DNA from: Phaseolus vulgaris
Lineage: Eukaryota; Streptophyta; Magnoliopsida; Fabales; Fabaceae
Length of the DNA stretch: 64,000 nucleotides
Direction: 5' to 3'
Assembly (NCBI RefSeq): GCF_000499845.2
Contig: NC_023758.2
Coordinates: 25,579,520-25,643,519, forward strand
Under the pieces are notes generated by a model that ran no database searches, was not told the DNA's origin, and saw nothing but the letters and a program-made list of their open reading frames with translations. Positions 1 through 11,075 of the stretch are shown in pieces. Numbering within the stretch: position 1 is the stretch's first letter; each line of letters starts with the position of its first letter. The position numbers and the translations under genes were made by a program.

Positions 1-690
1 CTATTTTTTCCACTAAATGGTAACTAATTTCGGCATTTTGTAAAGCTCTACTCACAAAGTATATTAACTTTTGTTTAGGGTTTTCTTGGATTAAGGCTGC
101 TCCTACAGCTTCATGTGAGGTCGCCAAATAGACAATGATGGGTTGGGTTGACACAGGTTTAACCAGGATAGGAAGTTGAGCTATTATTTCTTTAATTGTT
201 GAGAAGGCTTGCTCACATTGGTCGTTCCATTGAAAGGTTTCATTTTTTCTCAACAGCTTTACTATCGATTTTGATCTCTCGGCAAGAATTGGCAAAAATC
301 TTGCTAAGGCCTTCAATCTTCCAACTAACTTTGTATTTCTTTCAAATTTGTCGGGCTTCTCATTTTCATGATTGCTTCGTACGTATCAGGATTCGCCTCA
401 ATGCCTCTGTTGGTCAACATAAATCCTAAAAACTTTCCACCTCTCACCCCGAAAACACATTTATCAAGATTCAATCATAAATTATATTTTCTTATCTTTG
501 CAAAGACTTCTTCAAGATCTTTTACATGTTATTCCACCCTACATGACTTAACAATCATATCATCATCATAAACCTCCATATTTCTCCCAATTTGCTCTTT
601 AAACACCTTATCCATCAATCTCTGGTATGTTGGCTCCAACATTTATAAGAGTAGTTTTCCATTTCACTGGTGAAAGTCGTCTTAGGTATA
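1..690 (-). mobile_element. Ty3/gypsy reverse transcriptase - RNase H remnant
   Basis: Read on the minus strand from about 690 to 1, broken frames give the end of a gypsy reverse transcriptase: YQRLMDKVF, then a decayed catalytic box reading EVYDDDMIVKS where YVDDMIVKS is usual, then an LDKCVFGV...GKFLGFM segment. The start of the RNase H region follows and runs off the window edge. Frameshifts and stop codons are frequent, so this is a dead copy. The style of the RT is that of large Tat/Ogre-like gypsy elements, but the clade is a guess. No LTR is visible, because the rest lies outside the window. Confidence 0.8.
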
Positions 691-804
691 TTTGGCTTGT
701 AAATTTCTATCTGATTGTAATAAGCATATAAAAAACTCATCATATAAAAAACTCATCACTTGGCTTTTGTATTTAATTAAATAAGACAACTCACCAAATT
801 ATTA

Positions 805-858
805 TTGCACACGGTGTGTCGAATTGCAAAACCTTCCATTGCTCCACACCTGCATATG
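805..858 (-). pseudogene. Fragment of a DAO-like oxygenase gene (start of last exon)
   Basis: About 54 bp match, with only a few changes, the exon 3 start and preceding acceptor of the intact DAO gene at 30242-30297. On the minus strand this is the segment holding the third iron ligand (IHRVQ). Sequence up to about 1000 does not clearly align with the gene. It looks like a relic of a duplicated DAO copy, separated from the intact gene by the 27-kb transposon. No complete exon survives. Confidence 0.7.
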
Positions 859-2409
859 GTTTTATAATTTCATGCAAGGGAATTCCTTCTCTGCCTTCTT
901 TAAATAACCTGCTTTGGAAATTCTCTTAAGACCACACGTAGATCAAATTTATCTTTAAATAACTTAATTTGAAACTCTTTACACATATAATATCCTATTC
1001 AGTGGATATTACTCTCACAAAGAATCTACAGTGGAAGTGGGGAGCTTCTCAATCAGCAAAATGTACAATTATTTTGGGCTTCTGGCTAATATATCTAAGA
1101 CCAATTCTTCCTGCACGAACTACCTGCAGTTTTAAATTTCCATAATTTCTCATTATTTTAGAATTAAAAATTTAGAATAAAAAAATACATTTTGAAAAAA
1201 CAATTCTGAAATAGAATTTTATATTCTGAAAATGAAATTTTAGAATAAAATTAAAATCTCATTCTTCTGAAAGAACAGTTATAAAATACAAAAAAAAAAT
1301 CCAAATAAAAATTCAGAAAATAAAATCTTAAAATATATTTTAAAAATGAAATTTCAAAATATATCTTAATCCACGCCTTTTTTTTATTCAAGGACATTTT
1401 TACTTAGTTACTTTGATGTATTGTGCCCATTTGTTGCATTTTGATAAAAAATTATAGTAGCAAAATTAATTTCAAATCATGGAAGCCATCTGCTCAAAAT
1501 AGTGTAAATTGTACGTGTACATTCAGTGGCTGAGCTTGAAAAAATATTGATGTGTGAAATTTAAAAAATATATATAATGAAGAGAATCTTATGTCCTAAA
1601 AGATGGAAAATGTTATTTGTTGCGTATGTGTCTAGGTTATCAATATATAAGATGAAACAAATAATTCCAACCCACAACCTATCGGTCTGTGATTAAAGCC
1701 AAATTATTACCTTTTTCACTGTTCACGGAAAACTCAAAAAAGGAATCCCTTCTGTCACCCAATTTCCACATCACTTTCTTCTTTTAATAGGACAAGGAAA
1801 GTCAACCTAAATAACCTTGTTTGTCAAAATAAAACCATCTTCATCTTCTTCCTACTCTCTTTCCAAACCTTATTATCCCAATGTAAAATAAGTAATTATC
1901 ATTCAAATTTTTATTCTCTCTATCTAATTTCCTTTTCTATATCACAGAAATAATTATTTATTCAAAATAATGAAAATAGAGTTGAAGATCAACATGTACT
2001 AGAGATTAAAAAAAATGGTTTTTACACTAAAATAGTATTATTTTTCAAAAATTACGATTTTAGTTTTAAAAAATTAAAAAAATGGATATCCTATAAATAC
2101 GACTATATATATGACTTTAGAATGAAAATTTTATAAATACTTTCACTCATATTTATTGGATATGATTTATGCATTTTCATAAAAAAAATTATCCAAAATT
2201 ATAAATTTAAGAAAATGTACTATTTTAATATAAAACTCAATAAAAACAATTCATAATATATAAATTAAAACAAACCTTAAAATTAAATTAAAATTAAAAT
2301 TCATTTTTATTATAATATCAAAAATATTTAAAATTTATCTTTTGATTGTTAGATTTATAATATCATTCTTAATATAGTTAGTCACATATCTTTATATAAT
2401 CACATATCT
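859..2409. other. AT-rich intergenic DNA, no gene seen
   Basis: There is no coding pattern on either strand. The part at 1140-1380 has short imperfect A/T-rich repeats built on AATTTTAGAAT-like words, which may be degraded MITE sequence. I see no RNA gene. Confidence 0.5.
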
Positions 2410-2418
2410 TTTGAGTAT

Positions 2419-2510
2419 GGGTCCTGATATATTAACACCCTCTGCACCCTACACACTTTTGACGCTGCATAAGTGGCATAGGTGTGGCGTCGTGGTGGTG
2501 ACATGGCAAA
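2419..2510 (+). repeat. Left terminal inverted repeat of the MULE
   Basis: It begins GGGTCCTGATATATTAAC directly after the TTTGAGTAT duplication. It aligns to the reverse complement of 29665-29755, with shared blocks TATTAAC, CCCTC, TTTTGACGCTG and TGGCAA. Similarity fades after about 90 bp, so the repeat is diverged. Confidence 0.75.
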
Positions 2511-3083
2511 ATTTTGGTGGAGTGCTTTACAGCGGTTGGTAGTGATAACCGTTGTAACATTTCAAATGTAGGTTAAATTAATTGTCGTTGCCTTGTCTCT
2601 TTTTCGAGTTCATTACTTGAGCTTGTTTTCACTTTTTCCGTGTTGTTCGATTTCTGAATGGGTTGTTGTGGGTGTGGGGATCCGATTCCGATTCCCTTGG
2701 TCTTTGTTCTGACAGTGATTTCGTTTGGGGTTTGTTCTGTTTGCTCACTTTGTAATACATTTAAAATTTAGGTCAAATTAACTGTCGCTGCCTTCTCTCT
2801 TTATCGGGTGCAGTGGTTGAGGTTGAGTTGTTTTCAGTTGATCCATTTTGTTGAATTTCCGACTGGATTTCCGTTTCTCTGCGTATTTATTCCGACGGTG
2901 ATCTCATTTTGGGGTTTGTTGCGTTTGTTGGTGTTCGTGTTGGTATTGTGTTGGTGAGTATGTGTTCTTTCCTTTGTTGTGATGTGTTTTGGTTTGTTCA
3001 TTTGGAGTTTTTGGGGTTCACCATTTGTTCTGTTTGCTAATTTTTGTGTTGTCCATGTTAGGTTTCATTTTGAAGGAAAAGAA
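2511..3083. other. MULE subterminal region and leader of the ULP-like gene
   Basis: There is a GC-richer stretch with one palindromic motif (ACAGCGGTT...AACCGTTGT at about 2530) and two related blocks at 2571-2690 and 2764-2890. Both blocks contain a (T/A)AGGT(T/C)AAATTAA(T/C)TGTCG word, so a partial duplication of about 190 bp is likely. No coding exon is evident before 3084. Confidence 0.5.
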
Positions 3084-5289
3084 ATGGCAGACGAGTATGG
3101 TGTGAACGAAGTGAATGTATGTTTGTCCTACAATGTATATATTGTTTCTTGTTCTTTTGTAAAGCGGGTAATCAGTTTATTGTTTACAATTGCAGATTAG
3201 GGTCAGACACAGGGTATGTATAGAACATATCATTGAGATTAATGGTATGCTATCTTCTTGCCAACGTAAGAGGATTGAAAGTACACCGTTTAAATGGTTG
3301 CTCCGATTAGAACAACCATTAAATATTTCAAGTACTATTTTGAAGGAGTTGGTTAGGAGGTGGTCTGCTGAGGACTAGTGTTTTAGGATAAGGCAACATC
3401 TTATGCCATTTAGTACTTTTGATGTCTGTATTAGTTTGGGATTAGGAATTAGTGGTATAAAAGTTGAATTACAAGACGATGAAGAGGCCTTGTTAAAAAA
3501 TTATTTGGTGCTGAGGAAATTACAATTGTTGTCATTGTGAAGAAGTTGAATGATAGTAAAATAAGTAAAAAAAAAAGATGTTGATGTATTTTGTAGATTG
3601 TATATATTGCTTGGGTTTGTTGTTTTCTATTTTCCTCGAACATCTAGGTCCTTTTGTAGTTTTTTCGTTTACTTTGTTAGATGACTTAGATTCTTTGAGT
3701 ATGTACAACTGGGGTGAAGCCGTCCACGGGTTACTTGTTATCAGTCTAGGGCGTGCTTCTGAAACTTTGAACATGCAAAAGAATTCAGCTGGAGTATACC
3801 TTGCTGGATGTGTTGTTGTGTTACAGGTTAGTTGAAGTGGTTTATCCATATTTTGATTGTGGAAGTGAAGGAAAAATCTTGTATTGTTGAAATTGAAAAT
3901 AATTTTTAAAAAACTGATTTTCATTGTAACAGTTGTGGACAGTTCAACATGTGGGTGTTGGTGATGGGAGTCCAACATGTTTTTTTCCACGTGTTTTTGC
4001 CTGGCCATGTGTAAATGACCGACCAAGCAAGATACGTGCTGCATTTGCTTCGAATGAGGTATTTTGAATTTTTTTTATGGAGTAATTGGTTATTGATATT
4101 TCCTCATTTTGAAGGTGTGGGTGTGGTTTATTGCAATTTTTTTCAGATTATATGGGATTGGGATCTGTCAGAGGAAGAAGAGGTGTTGGATGTAGTGGTT
4201 GAAGCACGAAATTGTGGTCGAGAGTCGTCACAAAATTGTTTGAAAATGATGAATCCTTCTTCACTTGCATTGATTTGGACAAGATTTTGTGTGAAGAACG
4301 AAAGTTCCAACAAAAATGCAAAGAAAAGGATGAGGAAAATGACAATCGCATTACCGCCATTGAAGACAAAATAAGACTTCTACAGAGTAAAGTTTTTAAG
4401 GGCGACCATAATGCTGAGTCATCATCATACAGTACACCAACGCCAAGAAATACTGGTAAGACCCATGATGGTGTTGATTGTCAGCTTATTTACCGGACTT
4501 TGACCTGTGGTTCTGATGGAGACAATAATAGGTTTGTGAATATTAACGTGTGAAATTTTGGTTCTGGAGTAAAATCATGTTATGTATGTTAATATGATGA
4601 TGTTTTGTTTTTGTGTCTAGAGTTGTCGTAGAGGTCAATAAGTAGATTTTGACACAAGCTGACATCCATTCCCTTAGGCCTAGAGGGAAAGTCGACAACA
4701 TGGTAAAATTTATTGTAAACATTTCTCATATAAAGTTTGATATAAAATTAAGCGATGATTATTGCTTGTAGGTTATGTTGTTTGCATGTAGTACAATGAT
4801 GTACGATGAAACAAAAAAGAAGTGGAAGTGGCAAGGTCAAACGCTTTTTATTTAGTCCTTTTTTTGCGGTATGTGTAATATATTAGTTCTTTCATTCATA
4901 CATTTAGAGTGTTGTTGTAATTTTGTGATTTCATTTCTTTACAAAGTACTATTATTGAAGAAATGAAGAACCCAAAATCAAAATTGCAGGCTTGGGATGC
5001 AAAGGATTACAAAGTTTATTTCCAAAATGGCATGTTTGAATTCCAACATATATCACATGTTGAATTTGTGAGTGCGAAATTCCAACATATACATAAAGAA
5101 GTAGATGATTACGTACTTTATAAAGATACATGATGACCATTGTTTTGCTCAAACGTAGGTCTTTGTACCAATTGTGCATGATGAGCACTGGTGGTGTTAT
5201 GTGGTTAAGTGTGACAGTAAGGAGTTATTTGTGTTGGATTCCCTTGGGCACAAAGATCGGTCACGCAAACGTATTGATAAAGTTGTGGT
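3084..5289 (+). pseudogene. DUF1985 / ULP1 protease-like MULE gene, left copy, broken
   Basis: The first exon starts ATGGCAGACGAG and ends at a GT donor at 3116. The next starts near 3193. A block reading TPFKWLL...ELVRRWS...FRIRQHLMPFSTFDVCISLGLGI (3280-3450) is the DUF1985-like domain typical of plant transposon proteases. NWGEAVHGLL (about 3710) and LWTVQHVG (3931) follow, then an acidic, charged, probably coiled-coil part (4147-4400). A C48 peptidase core comes at 5158-5289, with the His motif HDEHWWCYVV and the Asp motif LFVLDSLGH. The half carrying the catalytic Cys is absent. An in-frame TAG at 3376 and frameshifts near 4200 and 4640 show it is dead. ULP1 proteases cut SUMO, but the role of transposon copies is unknown. 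Confidence 0.8.
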
Positions 5290-5377
5290 ATGTATGTTGC
5301 TAAGTAAACGTGTATTGTTTGTGAAATGTAAAATATGAATTCATTTTTGTTGTGTAATGCTTTTTTATGTTTTTGAG

Positions 5378-5510
5378 ATTGATTGTATTGGCGAGGCAAA
5401 TTTTGTGTTTTTCAAATTGATTGTATTTGGGCAGGTAGATTTTGTGTTTTGAAATTGATTGTATTTGGCCATGCAGATTTTGTGTTTTTGAAATGTATTG
5501 TATTTGTTAC
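5378..5510. repeat. 38-bp minisatellite, about 3.5 copies
   Basis: The unit ATTGATTGTATTTGG...GATTTTGTGTTTT starts at 5378, 5416, 5454 and 5492, a constant 38-bp step. It sits in the intron-like sequence directly 3' of the ULP1 core, where the Cys-containing exon would be expected. Confidence 0.8.
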
Positions 5511-5689
5511 TTGTAATTGGTTAATGTTTTTGTACATAGGTTGGGATTTTATTTGTAGAATTATACTTTGTATGTAAAACTTACAATGAGTATTTCATAA
5601 TATATATGTATAACTTTCATTATTTATTTCAAATGTCATTTGTGATTTAATGTTTCATTACTTCGCCTATAAATAAGACTGAAGTAGGT

Positions 5690-6520
5690 GGTACTGTGAA
5701 GGTTTCATGGCAGCCAAGAGAAAACAGGTAACCACATACACACACTTAGGTAACCACTTTTTTGGCTGAGAGTAATTTTGGACCCTTTATAATAGTATAC
5801 ATTACAATGGTTTTTATACTAACCGATGTGATGTACTGAAATTACAGGGGGTTTTATTAGTAACCGATGTAATGTGTTGTTCCATTTATGTCGTGCGAGG
5901 GGGTGAGGAGGCCATTCGTGGATGATTGGGGTGCAGGTGTACTATGAAGGTTTCATGGTAGCCAAGAAAACACAGGTAACCACATACACACACTTGGGTA
6001 ACCACTTTTTTGGCTGAGAGTAATTTTGGACCCTTTAGAATAGTATACATTACAACGGTTTTTATACTAACCGATGTGATGTACTGAAATTACAGGGTTT
6101 TTATTAGTAACCGATGTAATGTGTTGTTCCATTTATGTCGTGCGGGGGGGGGGGGGCATTCGTGGATTATTGGGGTGCAGGTGTACTGTGAAGGTTTCAT
6201 GGCAGCCAAGAGAACACAGGTAACCACATACAAGGGTAACCACTTTTTTGGCTGAGAGTAATTTTGGACCCTTTAGAATAGTATACATTATAGCGGTTTT
6301 TATACTAACCGATGTGATGCACTGAAATTACAGGGGGGTTTATTAGTAACCGATGTAATGTGTTGTTCCATTTATGTCGTGCGGGGGGGGGGGGGGGGGT
6401 GAGGAGGCCATTCGTGGATTATTGGGGTGCAGGTGTACTGTTAAGGTTTCATGGCAACCAAGAGAACACAGGTAACCATATACACACACTTAGGTAACCA
6501 CTTTTTTAGGCTCATTATGC
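5690..6520. repeat. Tandem array of about 248 bp units with poly-G runs
   Basis: Three full units and part of a fourth start at 5699, 5947, 6191 and 6443 (AAGGTTTCATGG), giving steps of 248, 244 and 252 bp. Each holds a GGTAACCACATAC...GGTAACCACTTTTTTGG block, two ACCGATGT words and, in units 2 and 3, uninterrupted runs of 12-16 G (about 6146 and 6384). Unit length differs mainly through the G run and a small deletion. Confidence 0.88.
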
Positions 6521-6655
6521 TTGTCTTAACAAATTAATAGGAAGTGAATGGCAAGCAATAAGTAAATGAAATCTATTAATATTCTGAATTACTACATGCG
6601 AGATTAAAGTAACATAATATGAAATTGTTCAAAATATTACAAAATTGAAGTCATA

Positions 6656-7467
6656 TTAGTCACAAAGCAGAACTCTGATGTGTGAATTTGGGACACTCGT
6701 TTGGACCTCAAAGATAATGGTGTCCCCTTCCTGAAAATTGTTTTCCCTACAAAACTCATTCCATAGAGGTCCAATGTAGAAAGTGTTGGATGAGGTTGGT
6801 GATGTCTCTACTAGGAATATTTGATGACTTAGTTGTTCACATACAATGAAGTGTCCCAAATCTGAATCCCGGATAAAAATCCCAAGACCTTCTTCAGACG
6901 CAATCTCCTCACACATACAAACAGTCATAAACTTGTGGGCATAGGAGTCATATATTTTTAAGTACTCTAAAAAAGAATAACATATATTACCAGATAATCG
7001 TCGTTATAAACTTTTGCAGTTAGGGTCAGCCTGTAATGAGCAAACTGACCGTGGAACAGAGCTTCTGTTGATGCAATGTCACACAAAAAACCGTTCACAG
7101 AGACTTGCCCAGCGTCTGACCTGAAGACGGTGAGTTGGAAACTTGTAGGACCAACATATCCAAGTAATATGTGGTGGTGACCAAGCAACCTATAGAAGTT
7201 CCTTAATTGCATCCACTCGTTAGTCAACCTTGTATCTAGTAAGTCTTGATTATAATCAAGATGATGAATGATTCCTTCCGCTACCACCCAATGCCTTTCG
7301 AGGTTGTCGTGATTGTTTATGGCAAACATACGATCTACATGGCCATAATCCTTCAATAATTCCTCAGGAAAGTGCATTAGAAAACCTTTATAATTATGTT
7401 TACATTGGCAATTGGGAATGAATACAACATCAGAACTAAATCCACGTACCTCGTTTGGGAAACTCAT
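6656..7467 (-). pseudogene. B3-like DNA-binding domain gene, broken
   Basis: Two minus-strand reading blocks belong together. The first (7467-6987, starting MSFPNEVRGFSSDVVF) contains FYRLLGHHHILLGYVGPTSFQLTVF. The second (6961-6656) contains IGPLWNEFCRENNFQEGDTIIFEV, which has the W..F...N....GD...F pattern of B3-type pseudobarrel domains. This resembles legume proteins with tandem B3-like units. Between the blocks are about 26 bp with an in-frame stop. They look like an intron (GT...AG) but are far below normal plant intron length, so a frame-breaking insertion is more likely. It lies inside the MULE and is probably captured cargo. The B3 assignment rests on pattern only. Confidence 0.5.
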
Positions 7468-8078
7468 CGTGGTGAAAATGGCTATGGGGTTTCTGTTCCA
7501 AATTAATCTTGACAGCTCCGGATTGGCATGCGGCATTTTTGCAGATAATGGAAAGAGGTGTGTTGAACATAGGGAAATTGAGACTGTGAGAGGCAACGTA
7601 TGTGTGAATTGAGGACGTTGAACTACCTTTTAGATACATCAAAGGGGTTGGTCTGGGTATTGGTATGAGTGAATGAATTGCACGGTCTCCCACACCGTTC
7701 AACAGGAACAAATCTCAAAAGAATCCAAGAGTGTTCACGAAGTGATGCATGCATGGGGTTTGTTAGTTTAGTACGATTTCGATAGGAAAAGCATTTATTA
7801 AATCAAACGTTTGGACCGTGCCCCTTTGACTAGTGCTTGGGACTTAATGTCATTGGCGAAATTAACATAGAAGTAGTTGAATACTATAAGAACGGCTAAA
7901 ACAGAGTGACTTTCGCGCTTCAGTGCTTCAACGAACCGCTTCAGTCCTTCAAAGGAGTTAATGTCATTGGCGAAAGTATAGTGAAACGGTATTGGGTTAT
8001 TGGGTTATATTATTTGAAATAATTTACATCGGGTAATTGTTGTAATCGATGTGATGTTTGGTTAACAAAAAATACCTT
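7468..8078. other. MULE internal non-coding region
   Basis: Non-coding. It includes a short direct repeat (TTAATGTCATTGGCGAAA at about 7845 and 7959) and single palindromic GGTTNNTAAC/ATCGATGT words leading into the 157-bp array. Confidence 0.45.
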
Positions 8079-8706
8079 ACATCGATTAGTAATAGAAAAC
8101 CGTTGTAATGTTTATTCATTACATCGGTTACTAATAAAAAACCGTTGTTGTGTACTGTATTAAACCCCACTTAAAACCCCTTCTCGAACTTCTCTTGTCA
8201 TTAGCGCTATTACATTTGTGTTTCGTCGTTGCATTACATTGATTAGTAATAGAAAACCGTTGTAATGTTTATTCATTACATCGGTTACTAATAAAAAACC
8301 GTTGTTGTGTACTATATTAAACCCCACTTAAAACCCCTTCTCGAACTTCTCTTGTCATTAGCGCTATTACATTTGTGTTTCGTCGTTGCATTACATCGAT
8401 TAGTAATAGAAAACCGTTGTAATGTTTATTCATTACATCGGTTACTAATAAAAAACTGTTGTTGTGTACTATATTAAACCCTATTTAAAACCCTTTTTCC
8501 AACTTCTCATGTCATTCGCACTATTACATTTGTGTTTCGTCGTTGCATTACAACGGTTAGTAATAGAAAACCATTGTAATGTTTATTCATTACATCGGTT
8601 ACTAATAAAAAATCGTTGTTGTGTACTATATTAAACCCCACTTAAAACCCCTTTTCGAACTTCACATGTCATTCTCGTTATTACATTTGTGTTTCGTCGT
8701 TGTCCT
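8079..8706. repeat. 157-bp tandem array, four units
   Basis: Units start at 8079, 8236, 8393 and 8550, an exact 157-bp step each time. Each contains ACATCGATTAG...AACCGTTGTAATG and ACATCGGTTACTAATAAAAAACCGTTGT, which can fold as hairpins. The last unit is the most diverged (ACAACGGTTAG). The array lies directly 3' of the transposase gene. Confidence 0.9.
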
Positions 8707-8740
8707 ACATTTTGCAGCTTGCTATTTCATTCTCCCGCCC

Positions 8741-11075
8741 TTATTCCGGCATCGTTGATTCTGTTACAATGTATGGCTTTAAACTAGACGAGGATTGAAT
8801 CGTTTAAAAAGGGTTTCGCAAACTTTTAAGTCAAGAATAAAATTACTTCGAGAAACACTTGAATCAGAATTCAGTTTGCCAAAACACAAAGCAAATAAGC
8901 ACAACACCAGAAAAGCAATCGGTTGTTTCGCAGAAACAACCGGATGTTTATACCAGTTCACAAATATGAAAACTAAAATTTAAAGAGATTAAGGATATAG
9001 AGAATGCACATAGAGGTTTATACTGGTTCACTCTAAACCTAGAGCTACATCCAGTCTTCCCAGAAACCACTGGGAATCCACTAAGCAATCAACCCTAGAT
9101 CACTTACAACACAACCAAAGAAGTGACCTTGATCCCCTCAAGACACACACTTCCTTTGGTCTACCACAACACCACTAAGAATGCTGATCTTGATCCCCTC
9201 AAGAACACACAGCACTTCTCAGCAATACACACAAAGTTTCTATCAAAAGTACAAAGGATTACACTTGTTACAGAACAAATCTGAAATCAATACAAGATGA
9301 AAATCCTATCTCACACTCTTTGATCAATGCAATCTCTAAGCAATTCTCAACTTTTCAAAATCTCATTCAATGAAAAACTCAAATCTGTTTTTTTGTATTA
9401 AAACAAAGTTGTTTGTTGCATAATCTTAACAAACTATTAATTGCATTTAAAGATTGGTCAAAGCATTAAAAACTGGAGCGTAAACAGTTAGAAAATCATT
9501 TATTGCTCAGTCAAAGCGTAAAATAGTTTTCTGTTATGGTCCCAAAACAAACAATCAGTTGTTTCCACAAATCAATCGGTTGTTTTGGTTTGACAACAAG
9601 TCAACCATTAAAAACAGTTTTCACCCTTTCTAAAAACACCTAAGTATAATAACACTGTTTAAGGATGAAAAATCAGCCTCATACTCCTTCTCAGCTTTCT
9701 GTTGTAAAGCATTGTCATATTCATGGACAAACTGTAGGAGGGTTGTGCTGGAGTTAATATATCCATCAAAGAAAGCATTCATGCCTTCACTTCGTTGAGT
9801 TGTGGACATTCCAGCCCAAAATTGATCCTTCAAATAACAGGGGACCCATCTTTAAAGTTCCTCATAAATTGTTGTCAACCATTCGTTATGTGTTAATCCA
9901 AATGATGTTATAAATTTTTCCCAATTACATTCAAATTCAACCAGAGTCATGGATTCATAGACAACAACCTTCATTTGATGTTTCATATTCTTGTAATCCT
10001 GATTTGCTGCCAACTTCTCTGGTATTTTTTTCATGATGTGCCACAAACACCATTTATGACGTGTTTCAGGGAAGACAACAGCAACAACGTTTTTCATGGC
10101 CCTGCACTGGTCAGTAGCAATGCCAAATGGGGCCTTGTAGGACATACAACGTAACCAACACTTAAATAGCCATATAAATGTGTCAGTGTCTTCAGAGGAC
10201 AAAAGTCCACAACCTAATAGGATTGACTGACCGTGGTGATTAACACCAACAAATGGAGCGAACGGCATGTCATATTTATTGGTAAGATACGTTGTATCAA
10301 ATGATACGATGTCTCCAAAATGCTCACATGCAGTGCGGCTTCTAGCATCTGCCCATAAGACATTTCTTATGTGATTTTCATCATCAATGTCAATTTCAAA
10401 GAAGAAATCCCTATTCAATTCTCGCATTCGTGAAAAGTGGGACAATAATGTCTGACCATCCCCATCCTTCCCCAAGGCACGTCTATGCTGACTTAAAAAG
10501 TTTCGGACGTCACACTCAACAAATGACAGGTTCTCGTAACCTCCAGCAGCACCTACTAGAGATCGAAAACTCTTATTCACTCGTACTCTTGCATCGTCGT
10601 TAAGGTCAAGGGTTCTTTTCGCACTGAGACTAATTTTCCTATTCCCACAGAATAACCTTGACTTTGTTGGACTTAGGTCATGGGAATGTTCGTAAATGAC
10701 AGACATGATATACCATTTTGAGTCCTTCTTTGCAACACTAATCCTTGCCTGACATTCATTGGTCTGGGTAGGAAGAGTCATCAGTTCTGAAGGGAGAGGA
10801 AAGACGTATTTACCCTCCCTAGAACACACTAACATGAAGTACCTGATCTCATTGTCTTTTCCCTTTTTAGAACTTTGTATCCTAGTTCCAAACCCCATCT
10901 TTATCCCATATTCTCTGTAGAAGGTTCTCACATCTTCTGCACTGTCAAAAGACATTCCAACTGCAGGCACAGAAGAGTCGAGAATATCCATAATGTTGTC
11001 ATTAGTCGGGATCGACGTGGAACCCTCTTCAAAGAGACTAATATGATCAAGGTCGAAGTCTGCAGGGTCTTCCAT
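8741..11075 (-). pseudogene. FAR1/MULE transposase, C-terminally truncated and interrupted
   Basis: The ATG at 11075 opens 407 codons. An N-terminal FAR1-type DNA-binding region (FYREYGIKMGFGTR, with zinc-ligand Cys/His and EHSHDL) is followed by the MULE transposase domain with VSFDTTYLTNKYDMPFAPFVGVNHH (first catalytic Asp), FGIATDQCRAMKN (second Asp) and RHKWCLWHI. A single in-frame TAA at 9852-9854 interrupts the frame, which then continues through FWAGMSTTQRSEGMNAFF (9833-9666). The solo LTR at 8796-9661 splits the next codons. Past it the frame continues about 15 codons to a TAA at 8741-8743, with no SWIM zinc finger. The protein cuts and joins the ends of its own transposon. Host FAR1/FRS factors share this fold, but its position inside the TIRs favours the transposase reading. 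Confidence 0.88.
8791..9666. mobile_element. Probable solo LTR inserted in the transposase gene
   Basis: An 866-bp block (8796-9661) is flanked by AGGAT at 8791-8795 and 9662-9666. It starts TGAATCG and ends CTGTTTA (TG...TA). Ignoring the block and one AGGAT copy keeps the transposase frame, which supports the boundaries. Inside are CAATCGGTTGTTT-like words and the TATACTGGTTCACTC...GAGCTACATCCAGTCTTCC phrase that I associate with legume retrotransposon LTRs. No coding sequence is present. Confidence 0.65.

Noticed and set aside
3532..4044. 170-codon minus-strand frame
   Set aside because: It is the antisense of the DUF1985-like gene, whose plus-strand frame has recognisable conserved blocks.
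9852..11075. A domesticated host FAR1/FRS transcription factor
   Set aside because: It lies within the MULE ends, is broken, and lacks the SWIM finger that host FAR1/FRS genes keep.
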